Shown: piece after piece, positions 24,858 through 32,208 of the stretch
Layout of the letters: each line of letters begins with the position of its first letter
Numbering within the stretch: position 1 is the first letter of the stretch
NCBI GenBank assembly: GCA_963729365.1
Contig: CAVSNQ010000022.1
Span: 558,001-622,000 of the forward strand
Length of the DNA stretch: 64,000 nucleotides
Direction of reading: 5' to 3'
Origin: JASHPR01 sp963729365
GTDB taxonomy: Bacteria > Actinomycetota > Actinomycetes > Streptosporangiales > Streptosporangiaceae
Notes under the pieces: generated by a model
What the model was told of the DNA's origin: nothing
Databases searched by the model: none
The model's input: only the letters and a program-made list of their open reading frames with translations
Program-made: the position numbers and the translations under genes

Positions 24858-25606
24858 CAGTGTTCTCCGGTCCCTGTCGCCCCGAACCGCTCGGTCTTCA
24901 CCCGCTCCGCGGGATAGCCGAGCCTGACTAGCCCGGCCGCCACGTCCTCGACGAAGTTCGTCGGTCCGCAGACGAAGGCCAGGGGATCGGCTGTGGCCGG
25001 CCAAGCGACCTGGGCGAGCAGCACCGGGCCGACCCGGCCGCGGTGCCCGGTCCAGCCCGGTGGCTGGGCGCGGGTCAGCGTGTAGGTCACCTGGGTGCCG
25101 TCGTGGTAGCGGTCAAGCTCCTCGCGGTAGATCACGTCGGGCAGCGTCCGGGACGAATACAGCAAGCGCACCCGGGCGTCGCTGCCGGTCCGGCTGCGGT
25201 GCCGCAGGATGGACCGCAGCGGGACGACGCCCGACCCGCCGGCCACCAGCATCAGCGGGCTGCCGTCGCCGGGCTCCCACACGAAATAACCGCCCACCGG
25301 ACCGCGCAGCTCCAGCTGGTCGCCGATCTGGAGCTCCTCGGTGAGGTACGGCGAGACCTCGCCGTCCTCGAGACGTTCCACCGTGATGGCCAGCGGCTCA
25401 CCGGGCGCCGAAGCGATGGAGTACGACCGCTCTGCGCTGTACCCGTCCTCGGCGGTCAGCCGCAGGTCCAGGTGCTGCCCGGCGCGGTGGCCGGGCCAGT
25501 CCGGGGGTTCCAGTTCGATGGTGACCACCTTCGCCGTTTCCCGGGCGCGGGCGGTGACGGTGGCGACCTGCCAGGTCAGTCGCCCGCGTAGCGCTGTTCT
25601 CGCCAT
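24857..25606 (-). CDS. FAD/NAD(P)-binding ferredoxin-reductase-type oxidoreductase
   Basis: A 249-residue FNR-family reductase. It has the flavin motif RSYSIAS, the pyridine-nucleotide motif VAGGSGVVPLRSI, and the C-terminal CGPTNFVEDVA. It lacks its own iron-sulfur domain, so it probably passes electrons to the upstream molybdopterin protein or to a soluble carrier. It overlaps the end of the molybdopterin gene by 31 bases. Confidence 0.92.
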   Translation of the reverse strand: MARTALRGRLTWQVATVTARARETAKVVTIELEPPDWPGHRAGQHLDLRLTAEDGYSAERSYSIASAPGEPLAITVERLEDGEVSPYLTEELQIGDQLELRGPVGGYFVWEPGDGSPLMLVAGGSGVVPLRSILRHRSRTGSDARVRLLYSSRTLPDVIYREELDRYHDGTQVTYTLTRAQPPGWTGHRGRVGPVLLAQVAWPATADPLAFVCGPTNFVEDVAAGLVRLGYPAERVKTERFGATGTGEH

Positions 25607-26184
25607 GGGTCCCCATACATGTGATAGCCGTAGGTCTCCCAGAAACCCGGCTCATCCGCATCACGCAGATCGAGGCCGCGGACCCACTTGGCGCTCTTCC
25701 AGAAATACAAGTGCGGCACCAGCAGCCGTGCGGGGCCGCCGTGCTCAGGTTCCAGGGTGCGGCCGTCATAACCGAATGCCACCCACGCCTTGCCGCCGGT
25801 GACGTCCTCGATCGGCAGGTTCGTGGTGTAGCCGCCGTCGCAGAAGGCCATGACGTACGAGGCACCCGGCCCGGCCTGATCCAGCAGGGCGTCCACCGAT
25901 ACGCCCCGCCAGTGAGTGTCCAGCTTGGACCAGCGGGTCACGCAGTGGATGTCCGCGGTCACGGTCTCGGCCGGCAGCGCCTGGAACTCCTGCCACGTCC
26001 AGGACTTATTGGTGGCGCCGCCCTGAGTAATCGAGAACGTCCATTTCTCCGGTGGCGTGCGCGGCGTCGGGCCGGCCGACAATACCGGGAAGCTCTCGGT
26101 CAGGTGCTGACCCGGAGGCAGCCGTCCTTGTTGCCCGGTCTGGGCCCGGCGCAGGCCTCGGAAGCCACGCGAGATAGGGGCCAT
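25576..26184 (-). CDS. Molybdopterin-dependent oxidoreductase (sulfite oxidase/MsrP fold)
   Basis: A 202-residue single-domain protein of the oxidoreductase molybdopterin-binding family. The Mo-ligand Cys is in DIHCVTRWSKLDTHW. The C-terminal GYDGRTLEPEHGGPARLLVPHLYFWKSAKWVRG is typical. No Tat signal or membrane anchor is seen, so it is probably cytoplasmic. A GAGGAGGAG-type ribosome site lies about 10 bases upstream. It heads a three-gene operon with a flavin reductase and a CxxC protein. Confidence 0.92.
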   Translation of the reverse strand: MAPISRGFRGLRRAQTGQQGRLPPGQHLTESFPVLSAGPTPRTPPEKWTFSITQGGATNKSWTWQEFQALPAETVTADIHCVTRWSKLDTHWRGVSVDALLDQAGPGASYVMAFCDGGYTTNLPIEDVTGGKAWVAFGYDGRTLEPEHGGPARLLVPHLYFWKSAKWVRGLDLRDADEPGFWETYGYHMYGDPWREQRYAGD

Positions 26185-26221
26185 ATCCAGTCAACTCCTC
26201 CTCACCAGCGGGGCCGCTGAT

Positions 26222-26270
26222 CAGCACGGATCCACCGTCGGCCTGGTCTCGGCAGGCCACACCGTCAAGG
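26222..26270 (-). repeat. Intergenic TGACGGTGTG element, copy D (weaker match)
   Basis: On the minus strand TGACGGTGTG (26258-26267) is followed by CCAGGC and CGGTGGATCCGTGC. This parallels copy B (CCAGGC, CGGTGAACGTGC) but with poorer overall identity. It lies 40-90 bp upstream of the molybdopterin oxidoreductase gene, in the same orientation. Confidence 0.4.
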
Positions 26271-26308
26271 GTGGTAATCCCAGGCGGCCGGCCGCACAGT
26301 CGCCCGGG

Positions 26309-26345
26309 CCTGCCCGGCCGGCCACGGGCTGGCCGGCCGGGCAGG
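26309..26345. terminator. 15-bp perfect hairpin between operons
   Basis: CCTGCCCGGCCGGCC and its exact complement flank a 7-base loop. There is no U-run. It sits in the 436-bp gap between the divergent molybdopterin operon and the truncated SDR. The gap otherwise holds elements D and B and no convincing gene. As it terminates neither neighbour, it may mark a lost gene. Confidence 0.5.
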
Positions 26346-26524
26346 TGGCCGGGGACTCAGGAGGCGGCGATGCCTTCGCCGTCGTCGTCACGGGCCGGGA
26401 AGATCAGGCAGAGGAAGTCCGATCTCGTCGTCCGGCCGTGTCCTAGAGCAGGTGGCGGAAGCAAGACGGATCTGCGCGGTGCCCGGTCCACCAGAGGGCC
26501 TGGCGTTCGTGTTGGCGGATGTTT

Positions 26525-26605
26525 GATGTGACGGTGTGGGGGCGGGCTGGGCCGCCCAGGCTGGCCGGTGAACGTGCAGCCGGCGTGCCTGTCAGCGCAC
26601 CCAAC
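26525..26605 (+). repeat. Intergenic TGACGGTGTG element, copy B
   Basis: Contains TGACGGTGTG (26529-26538), a GGGCTGGGC hairpin core (CTGGG-CCG-CCCAG), GGCTGGCCGGTGA and a downstream GCGCACCCA. It is nearly identical to copy C over about 50 bp. It ends about 15 bp before the ribosome site of the truncated SDR gene. Confidence 0.6.
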
Positions 26606-26621
26606 CGGAAGGAACGTTCCC

Positions 26622-26912
26622 ATGAGCATGAACTGGCTCGCGGGCCTGAACCACGACGCGGACGGGCCTGACCGGCCGATGGCCATGCCCGTCTTCGCGG
26701 GGCAGAAACTGGTAGTCGTCGGGGGCAGCAGCGGGATGGGACGCCAGACCGCCGCCGACGTCGTGGCCGCCGGCGGCAGCGCCGTCATCATCGGCCAGGA
26801 CCCCGGCAGGGTCGACGACACCGTCCAGGCACTGGCCAAGGACGGCCCACGGCATCACCGCGGGCTGCACGCGCTTACCCGCAACCTGGCCCTCGAGGCC
26901 GGACGCAACTGA
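26622..26912 (+). pseudogene. Short-chain dehydrogenase with large internal deletion
   Basis: A 96-codon frame with a good GGAAGGAAC ribosome site. Residues 25-70 are an intact SDR N-terminus (GQKLVVVGGSSGMGRQTAAD, then IIGQDPGRVDDTVQALAKDG). The text then jumps to LHALTRNLALE, which normally follows the catalytic YxxxK about 110 residues later, and stops after four more residues. The active site and C-terminus are lost, so it is non-functional as a dehydrogenase. Confidence 0.75.
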
Positions 26913-27072
26913 GAACCCCGGCCCGCCCATGCGCCCGGCCCAACCACCCGGCGCACGGGCCCTGGGCCGCAGACGGCAGGACGCAGCCGACCTGTTCGAG
27001 CGCCTGTGCCGTCAGCGCCTCCCGTTTCCACATAGGGCGCGCGCCCCACAGCGACAACCCGATGCGAAAGCT

Positions 27073-27366
27073 TCAGCTGGCTGATTGCCCCTTGTGCTGG
27101 ACGGTGAATCCTAGCTTTCCGAGTACCGCGACTGCGCCAGTCTTTCCGCCCTCGAAATCGCCGGAGGCAAGGCGCTGGCCCGTCGCGAACTCATACGCCG
27201 TGCCCAGGATGGCTTTCGGCGGGTAACGCCGTCCGTCCTGGACCAGGTCATAAGTAGTGGTGGGGCCGAAACCATGCTCAGCGAAGAACGGCTCCGGTCC
27301 CAGCCGGTCGTACTCCTGCAGCGCGCGCAATACGTCAGTATCGGTCACGCGGTCCCAAGCCACCAT
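27073..27366 (-). CDS. Stand-alone ScoMcrA-like N-terminal head domain protein
   Basis: A 97-residue protein: TDTDVLRALQEYDRLGPEPFFAEHGFGPTTTYDLV, then GRRYPPKAILGTAYEFATGQ and a closing VLGKLGFTV. This matches the N-terminal head domain of the type IV restriction enzyme ScoMcrA and of HNH proteins that sense modified DNA, but no SRA or HNH domain follows. GGAGG lies 9 bases before the ATG. Base composition is less GC-rich than its neighbours. The gene may be a detached regulatory or DNA-binding unit. Confidence 0.78.
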   Translation of the reverse strand: MVAWDRVTDTDVLRALQEYDRLGPEPFFAEHGFGPTTTYDLVQDGRRYPPKAILGTAYEFATGQRLASGDFEGGKTGAVAVLGKLGFTVQHKGQSAS

Positions 27367-27429
27367 GTCTTCATTCCTCCCAGGATTTTGATGGGCTGCT
27401 TGTCCGGGCCCCGGCGTCGACGGGGCGCG

Positions 27430-27490
27430 CCTGCTGCGTGCTCACCGGCCAGCCTGGGCACCCCAGCCCGCCCGCACACCGTCACATCAG
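27430..27490 (-). repeat. Intergenic TGACGGTGTG element, copy C
   Basis: The reverse-strand copy of the element, with TGACGGTGTG at 27475-27484, CTGGG-GTG-CCCAG hairpin core and GGCTGGCCGGTGA. GTGTGC and the downstream GCACGC could close a stem with one G-U pair. It lies 65-125 bp upstream of the ScoMcrA-head gene. With copy B it forms an inverted pair around a 900-bp segment. Confidence 0.6.
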
Positions 27491-27563
27491 ACATTCATGA
27501 CCGGGCGTCAGCTAACCGTACCCAGCTGCCGGTTTTGCCGGTAAGCCGCAGATCGCAGCGGCC

Positions 27564-29174
27564 CTACGGGGCCGCTCCTTCCTCGGAGCCTCCGACGACC
27601 CGGCGAAGGAGGGTCGCCGGGTCGGCGGGCAGGTCGTTCCCCGTCCAGGCGACGTACTGGTCAGGCCTGACGAGGATGAATCGGCACCCGTAGACCGTCC
27701 GCTCCTCGTCAAAGGTGTCCACGAGCACTCGCAGCGGTATCCGGAGAACCCTCGCTGCAGCCTGGAACGCCGCGATCGGCCGCCGGTCGCCGGACAGCGC
27801 GACCAAGGTGTATCCGCATCCCAGGTGCTCGAAGATGTTCCGGCCCGAGGACAGGAGCACTGGCGCCAGGTGATGCCCCGCCCGCGCCTCGAAGGTGTGG
27901 TGACCGCGGACGCTGCACGTCGAGCCCGCGGGTCCGCACACGATGGGCGAGCCCTCGTAGTGCGGCTCGTACGACGGAGGTGCTGTCTCTCCCGATGTCA
28001 GACCGCTCCACGCGCGCTCGAACTCGCTGCGGTCACGCTGAGGGCTGTAGCGCGCGAGGAAGGCGCGGTCCTTCGCGATGCCCTCTGTGATCGCCTCTCC
28101 TGTCTCGATGAAGATCGGGCGCCGCTCTTCCGTGTAGCTGTCGAGCAACGGCGGCTCGCCCCACTTCTCCAGCACGGCAGCAAGCTTCCATCCGAGGTTG
28201 ACCGCATCCTCGAGCCCCGTGTTGAGGCCGTACGCGCCGTAGGGAGGATGGCTGTGCGCCGCATCACCGGCGATGAACACGCGGCCGCGCTGGTAAGTAT
28301 CAGCGATGTCGACGCGCAGGTCCCAGAAGCCCACGTGCTGGAAGTCGCAGGCCAGGGGGAACCCCGCAGCCCGCTCGATCAAGGCACGGACGTCGAGATT
28401 CGCCACCGTCGCGTCCTTGGGCACCGGCGCGTGGAAGAACCACGTCTCAGCGGCGTCAACTCGCCCGAAAAACCACCAGTATCCTTCCAGTTCGGGATGC
28501 AGAACGCGGTACGTGGTCCGCGGCGGGAACCGCTCTAGGCGTGTGTGCAGGTCGCGCGAGCGGAAGACCGCCAAGACCATACGCTGATCGAAGTCAGCTC
28601 CGCTGCATGTGATGCCTGCCTGCTCGCGGACCATCGAACGGGCTCCGTCGCACCCGACGACGTAGGCGCCCTTGATCTCGCAGCGCGCGTCACTGGAGTT
28701 TTCGAGCGCTGTCACGCGCACGCCGTCGTTGTCCATGCCGATGCGGGCTGCCGACCAGCCGAACAGCGTGACGACGGAGTCGAGCGCTTTGACCCGCGTG
28801 CGCAGGACGGACTCTGTCAGGTACTGGGGCAGCCGTTCGTGCCGCTGGTAGTAGAAGTCGCTGACCGTCTCGCGGCCGGGCGGAGCATACCAATACTCGC
28901 CTGCGAGACTCCCATACGCCGTAATCCCCCCGATCGGCAACTCCGGCGGCAGGAGGCGTGCCGCACGCAACTCCTCAGCGCAATCCCAGTAGTAGAAATG
29001 CTCCAAGCTGCGCGCCGTGAGGTTCTGTCCCTTCGGGATCGCCGAGGGTTCGAGGCCGCGCTCCAAGAGCACGCAGGATATGCCCGCCTTGCCGAGCGTC
29101 GCAGCCAACGCAAGGCCGACCGGTCCGCCCCCCACGACGATGACCGAAGTCTGGAGCCGGCGCGATTCAGTCAT
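27564..29174 (-). CDS. Class A FAD aromatic hydroxylase (MhpA/RdmE type)
   Basis: A 536-residue flavoprotein monooxygenase with a C-terminal thioredoxin-like extension. Motifs are VVGGGPVGLALAATLGKAG, VGCDGARSMVREQAG and VFIAGDAAHSHPPYGAYGLN. It probably hydroxylates a phenolic or polyketide ring with NAD(P)H. ATG at 29174 fits the family start; ATG 29207 or 29210 is possible and no clear ribosome site decides. Its codon use is visibly less GC-rich than the flanks, suggesting transfer. It stands alone, with no dioxygenase or hydrolase partner. Confidence 0.88.
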   Translation of the reverse strand: MTESRRLQTSVIVVGGGPVGLALAATLGKAGISCVLLERGLEPSAIPKGQNLTARSLEHFYYWDCAEELRAARLLPPELPIGGITAYGSLAGEYWYAPPGRETVSDFYYQRHERLPQYLTESVLRTRVKALDSVVTLFGWSAARIGMDNDGVRVTALENSSDARCEIKGAYVVGCDGARSMVREQAGITCSGADFDQRMVLAVFRSRDLHTRLERFPPRTTYRVLHPELEGYWWFFGRVDAAETWFFHAPVPKDATVANLDVRALIERAAGFPLACDFQHVGFWDLRVDIADTYQRGRVFIAGDAAHSHPPYGAYGLNTGLEDAVNLGWKLAAVLEKWGEPPLLDSYTEERRPIFIETGEAITEGIAKDRAFLARYSPQRDRSEFERAWSGLTSGETAPPSYEPHYEGSPIVCGPAGSTCSVRGHHTFEARAGHHLAPVLLSSGRNIFEHLGCGYTLVALSGDRRPIAAFQAAARVLRIPLRVLVDTFDEERTVYGCRFILVRPDQYVAWTGNDLPADPATLLRRVVGGSEEGAAP

Positions 29175-29253
29175 TGCCGAGAAAGCAATCTCTTCGCCTA
29201 CTCCCATCAACGCACTGCACCTCGACGGAACATCTCAGGCGGTCGAATGTGGT

Positions 29254-31647
29254 CTACGGTACCGACCACTGCTGGTTGGAGCCGCCGTTGCACGTCCAGA
29301 GGTCCAGTTGCGTGCCCTCGGTGGTATTGAATGCCGGATCATCGAGGCACTTGCCGGATACCGGGTTCACCAGCTCGCCGTTGACCGCCAGCCATTGCTG
29401 ATTGCCGCCGCCGTTGCAGGTCCACTCCTCGATGAGCGCGCCGTTGGCGGTGCTGGCGCCGGTGATGTCCAGGCACTGGCCGTTGATGCCGACGGTCCCG
29501 TTGCTCTCCATGGTCCAGCTCTGCGAGGACGCGTTGCCGTTGCAGTCCCACATCTGCACCTTGGTGCCGGGAGTGCTGGAGCCGCCGTTGACGTCGACGC
29601 ACTCGGCGGTGTCGTCGCCCGCGACGATCGGGCCGGTCGGCGTCGCCGAGCCGACCAGGGCGACGGACAGGTTGTCGAACTGGTCGGTCTGATAGCCGGA
29701 GGTGCCCAGGCCGATCATCCCGGACGCGTAGGCCGTGTTGGTGACGGTGCCGACGGTGGTGCCGTTGATGGCCGCGCTGATGCTGCCGCCGTTGAAGGTC
29801 AGCGCCAGGTGCTGCCAGGTGCCGGTGCCCGGAGCCGTCACCGTGCCGCTCGCCAGCGTGGTCAGCGTGCCGCTGGTGCTGTTGCGCACGATCGACCACG
29901 CGCCGGTATTACTGAGCTGCAGGTAGTAGTCGTTGATGTTGGCCGGCGAGAAGCTCTCCTGGAGGCCGGCCCGGCCCAGCAGTTGCACCGCGCCCGCCTG
30001 CTCCATCAGGGCGTCGGCGGAGACGGTGTAATTGGCCCAGCTCAGGTTGCCGCCGATGGTGTAGGGGTTGGCGTTGTTGTCCCATTCGATGGGCTCGACC
30101 GCCGCCTGCTGCTGGACGCACTGCCCGGAGTGGCCGTCCACGCACGGCTCGACCTCGAAGGCGCCCTGCTGCTGGGACAGGTAAGGCGGCTGCTGGCCCG
30201 CCGTGTCGCTGTCGAAGCTGTCGGAGTACGGCAGGGCCAGCGTGCTCTGGGCCGGGCTGGCCGCGGTGCCCTTGCCCTGGCCGGTCGTGGTGGTCAGCGT
30301 GTAGATGTAGCCGGGCTGCACGGTGAGCGAGTAGGAACCGCCCGATGGCGTGATGCTGGCCTGCTGCACGAAATCGGCCGTGCCCGGCGAATCGACGTCG
30401 GTGGCCCAGACGTGCACGGTGCCGGTAGACAGGCCGCCCGACACGTTCACGTTGACCGTCTGCGCCGCGGTGGCGGTGGTGGTCTCGATGATCGTCGAGT
30501 AGTCAGTGCCGTCGGTCGACTTGAGCGTGACGTAGCTGCCGTTGGACTCGGACCCGCCGAGGTATCCCGAGCCGGAGTTGAGGAACTGCCAGCCCGGCTG
30601 GGTGAACTGGGTCACCTGGGCGGTAGCCCACAGGCTCTCGCCGACACTGTAGGCTCCCGACCACGGCTGGTTGGCCAGGATCAGTCCGTCGGTGTTGTAG
30701 GGCAGGTTCGGGTAGATCGCCGCGATCACCGGCCAGTTGATGTAGGCGGTCAGGTCCGCGTCGACGTAGCCGCGGGTTATGGACCGGATCAGCGCCGGGG
30801 CACCAGTGTTCAGGTCCTGCGAGCCGTTCTCGCTCGCCCACAGCGGCTTGCCGGTTGACTCGGCGGTCGAGTTGGCCGGGCAGCTGTCGGCGCTGCCTCC
30901 GTCACCGCCCGCGCACGGGTAGTGGACGCCGATGATCGATACTGCGCTGGCGAAGGCGGAGTTGTCGGCGATGTCGGTGGCGATGCTCCAGTCGCTGTCG
31001 GCGCCGACGATCTGGACGTCCGAGTAGCCGTCGGCGTTTAGCGTGGACCTCAGCTGCTCATACCAGGAGATGTTGTATCCGCGCTCGTTCCAGCCGCCGA
31101 GGTAGTTGATGGTCAGGCCGTGGGATGCCGCGCAGTTCAGCCAGCTGATCAGGTAGTTAATCGTGCCGGTGGACCAGAAGCCGCCGCTGATCCAGCCGGG
31201 CGCACCCCAGGCCAGCCCGTAGAGCTTGATGTTCGGATTGAGCGCCTTCGCCTGCTCCATCAGCCACCACTCGTAGCCGGCGCTGCAATTGATGGAGCCC
31301 GACGTGTGCTCAATGCTGGATTCCGAGCCGTCGGTGGAGTTCGTGTCGCCGCCGATCTCGACCTTGAGGATCTGCAAGCTGGCACCGTAGTCCGGCTTGA
31401 ACAGGTAGTTGAGGATCTGCTGTTGCTGCGCGGCCGGGTAGTTCGTCAACAGCCGCGAGTTGCCCCCGCCCCCGCTGATCGCGCCGATGCCACCGAAGGT
31501 GCTTCCGGCGCTGGTGCCATTCACACTGATCGTCGTGACGGCCGCGGCGTGTGCGCGCGGAGCAGCGACCGTGTAGCTCAGGGCCCCGAACGCGGCGATC
31601 AAGGCCGCCACGACGATGAGGTGTAAGGCCCGCCGGGGGATAATCAT
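29254..31647 (-). CDS. Secreted GH59 galactosidase-like glycosidase with ricin-type lectin domain
   Basis: A 797-residue exported enzyme. A signal peptide (RRALHLIVVAALIAAFGALS, cut near AHAA) precedes a GH59 (galactocerebrosidase-type) TIM barrel starting GGIGAISGGGGNSRLL, with GGWNERGYN holding the likely acid/base Glu and PLWASENGSQD the nucleophile region. A beta-sandwich follows, then a C-terminal ricin-B/CBM13 domain with QxW repeats (SQSWTM, QQWLAV, QQWSVP). It probably removes galactose from glycolipids or polysaccharides outside the cell. ATG 31647 follows GAAGGG. Confidence 0.92.
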   Translation of the reverse strand: MIIPRRALHLIVVAALIAAFGALSYTVAAPRAHAAAVTTISVNGTSAGSTFGGIGAISGGGGNSRLLTNYPAAQQQQILNYLFKPDYGASLQILKVEIGGDTNSTDGSESSIEHTSGSINCSAGYEWWLMEQAKALNPNIKLYGLAWGAPGWISGGFWSTGTINYLISWLNCAASHGLTINYLGGWNERGYNISWYEQLRSTLNADGYSDVQIVGADSDWSIATDIADNSAFASAVSIIGVHYPCAGGDGGSADSCPANSTAESTGKPLWASENGSQDLNTGAPALIRSITRGYVDADLTAYINWPVIAAIYPNLPYNTDGLILANQPWSGAYSVGESLWATAQVTQFTQPGWQFLNSGSGYLGGSESNGSYVTLKSTDGTDYSTIIETTTATAAQTVNVNVSGGLSTGTVHVWATDVDSPGTADFVQQASITPSGGSYSLTVQPGYIYTLTTTTGQGKGTAASPAQSTLALPYSDSFDSDTAGQQPPYLSQQQGAFEVEPCVDGHSGQCVQQQAAVEPIEWDNNANPYTIGGNLSWANYTVSADALMEQAGAVQLLGRAGLQESFSPANINDYYLQLSNTGAWSIVRNSTSGTLTTLASGTVTAPGTGTWQHLALTFNGGSISAAINGTTVGTVTNTAYASGMIGLGTSGYQTDQFDNLSVALVGSATPTGPIVAGDDTAECVDVNGGSSTPGTKVQMWDCNGNASSQSWTMESNGTVGINGQCLDITGASTANGALIEEWTCNGGGNQQWLAVNGELVNPVSGKCLDDPAFNTTEGTQLDLWTCNGGSNQQWSVP

Positions 31648-31802
31648 CACGAACGCGCCCTTCAGCCGTGCGGCCGACCCGACGCCATTCACAGAGCTGG
31701 GTCCGGAGGGCTGCGGTGATCGGCCTGATCAGCAGCTGGTAGATCCTGTTCGGTTCTGTTCCTTATTGGGACACGGCGTCCCTGCCTCGTCAAGGGCTGT
31801 GG

Positions 31803-31834
31803 CACGGAGTTCCGGGTCAGCCCGGAACTCCGTG
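31803..31834. other. 14-bp perfect stem-loop in the divergent region
   Basis: CACGGAGTTCCGGG and its exact complement enclose a TCAG tetraloop. It lies in the 560-bp gap between the divergent GH59 and sulfatase genes and is not followed by a U-run. It may be an operator or the terminator of a lost gene. The rest of the gap holds no convincing gene. Confidence 0.6.
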
Positions 31835-32034
31835 GTCCGGGCTGACGCCAGTGTGAGAACCATGTCCGTGTCATCCGGCTAGAACGGCATCGCCTAGCCA
31901 GCCGCCACGACACCTGCGAACTGGACAGATTGCAGGATGCGGTCGCTGACCTGGCGTTGTCCGCTCTGCAGGGTCCGTCAGAACGGCGGGTTGTCGGGCT
32001 GGCTGTAGTCAGCGCTCAGCAGGCCGTTTCCGGC

Positions 32035-32072
32035 ACGGGTGACGCCGTTCAGTCGTCACCCGTAGGGGGTGA
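32035..32072. promoter_or_regulatory. Inverted repeat upstream of the sulfatase operon
   Basis: A perfect 10-bp inverted repeat (ACGGGTGACG, 9-base spacer, CGTCACCCGT) is followed by GGGTGA at 32067. The half-sites GGTGA-N13-TCACC-N7-GGTGA resemble the array at 56-60 kb but with a longer first spacer. It is 137 bp before the sulfatase start and is a good operator candidate. Confidence 0.5.
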
Positions 32073-32208
32073 TGTGCGTTGCAGGGCTCGGCTGCTGTGA
32101 TCACGTTGCGAGGGAACTCGGTCTCGGGTCGTGGCTGGTTACTTGCCGTGCGATTGTCACACAACCTGATCCTGAACACCTGGTCAGGAAGGCAGAGGGA
32201 GCGGAGCG

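Noticed and set aside
26271..26531. An 86-codon plus-strand frame after the molybdopterin operon
   Set aside because: Runs through the 15-bp hairpin, Arg/Gly/Pro-rich, no ribosome site; more likely non-coding. A short minus-strand stretch near 26360-26420 (SDFLCLIFPARD) could be a gene tail but is too short to support.
29017..30858. A 613-codon plus-strand frame opposite the GH59 gene
   Set aside because: No domain, and it runs through both the monooxygenase start and the GH59/lectin region, which is clearly coding on the minus strand.
31700..31714. GGGTCCGGAGGGC considered as a fourth leader element
   Set aside because: It shares only the TCCGGA core; there is no -10 box at the right distance and no terminator stem.
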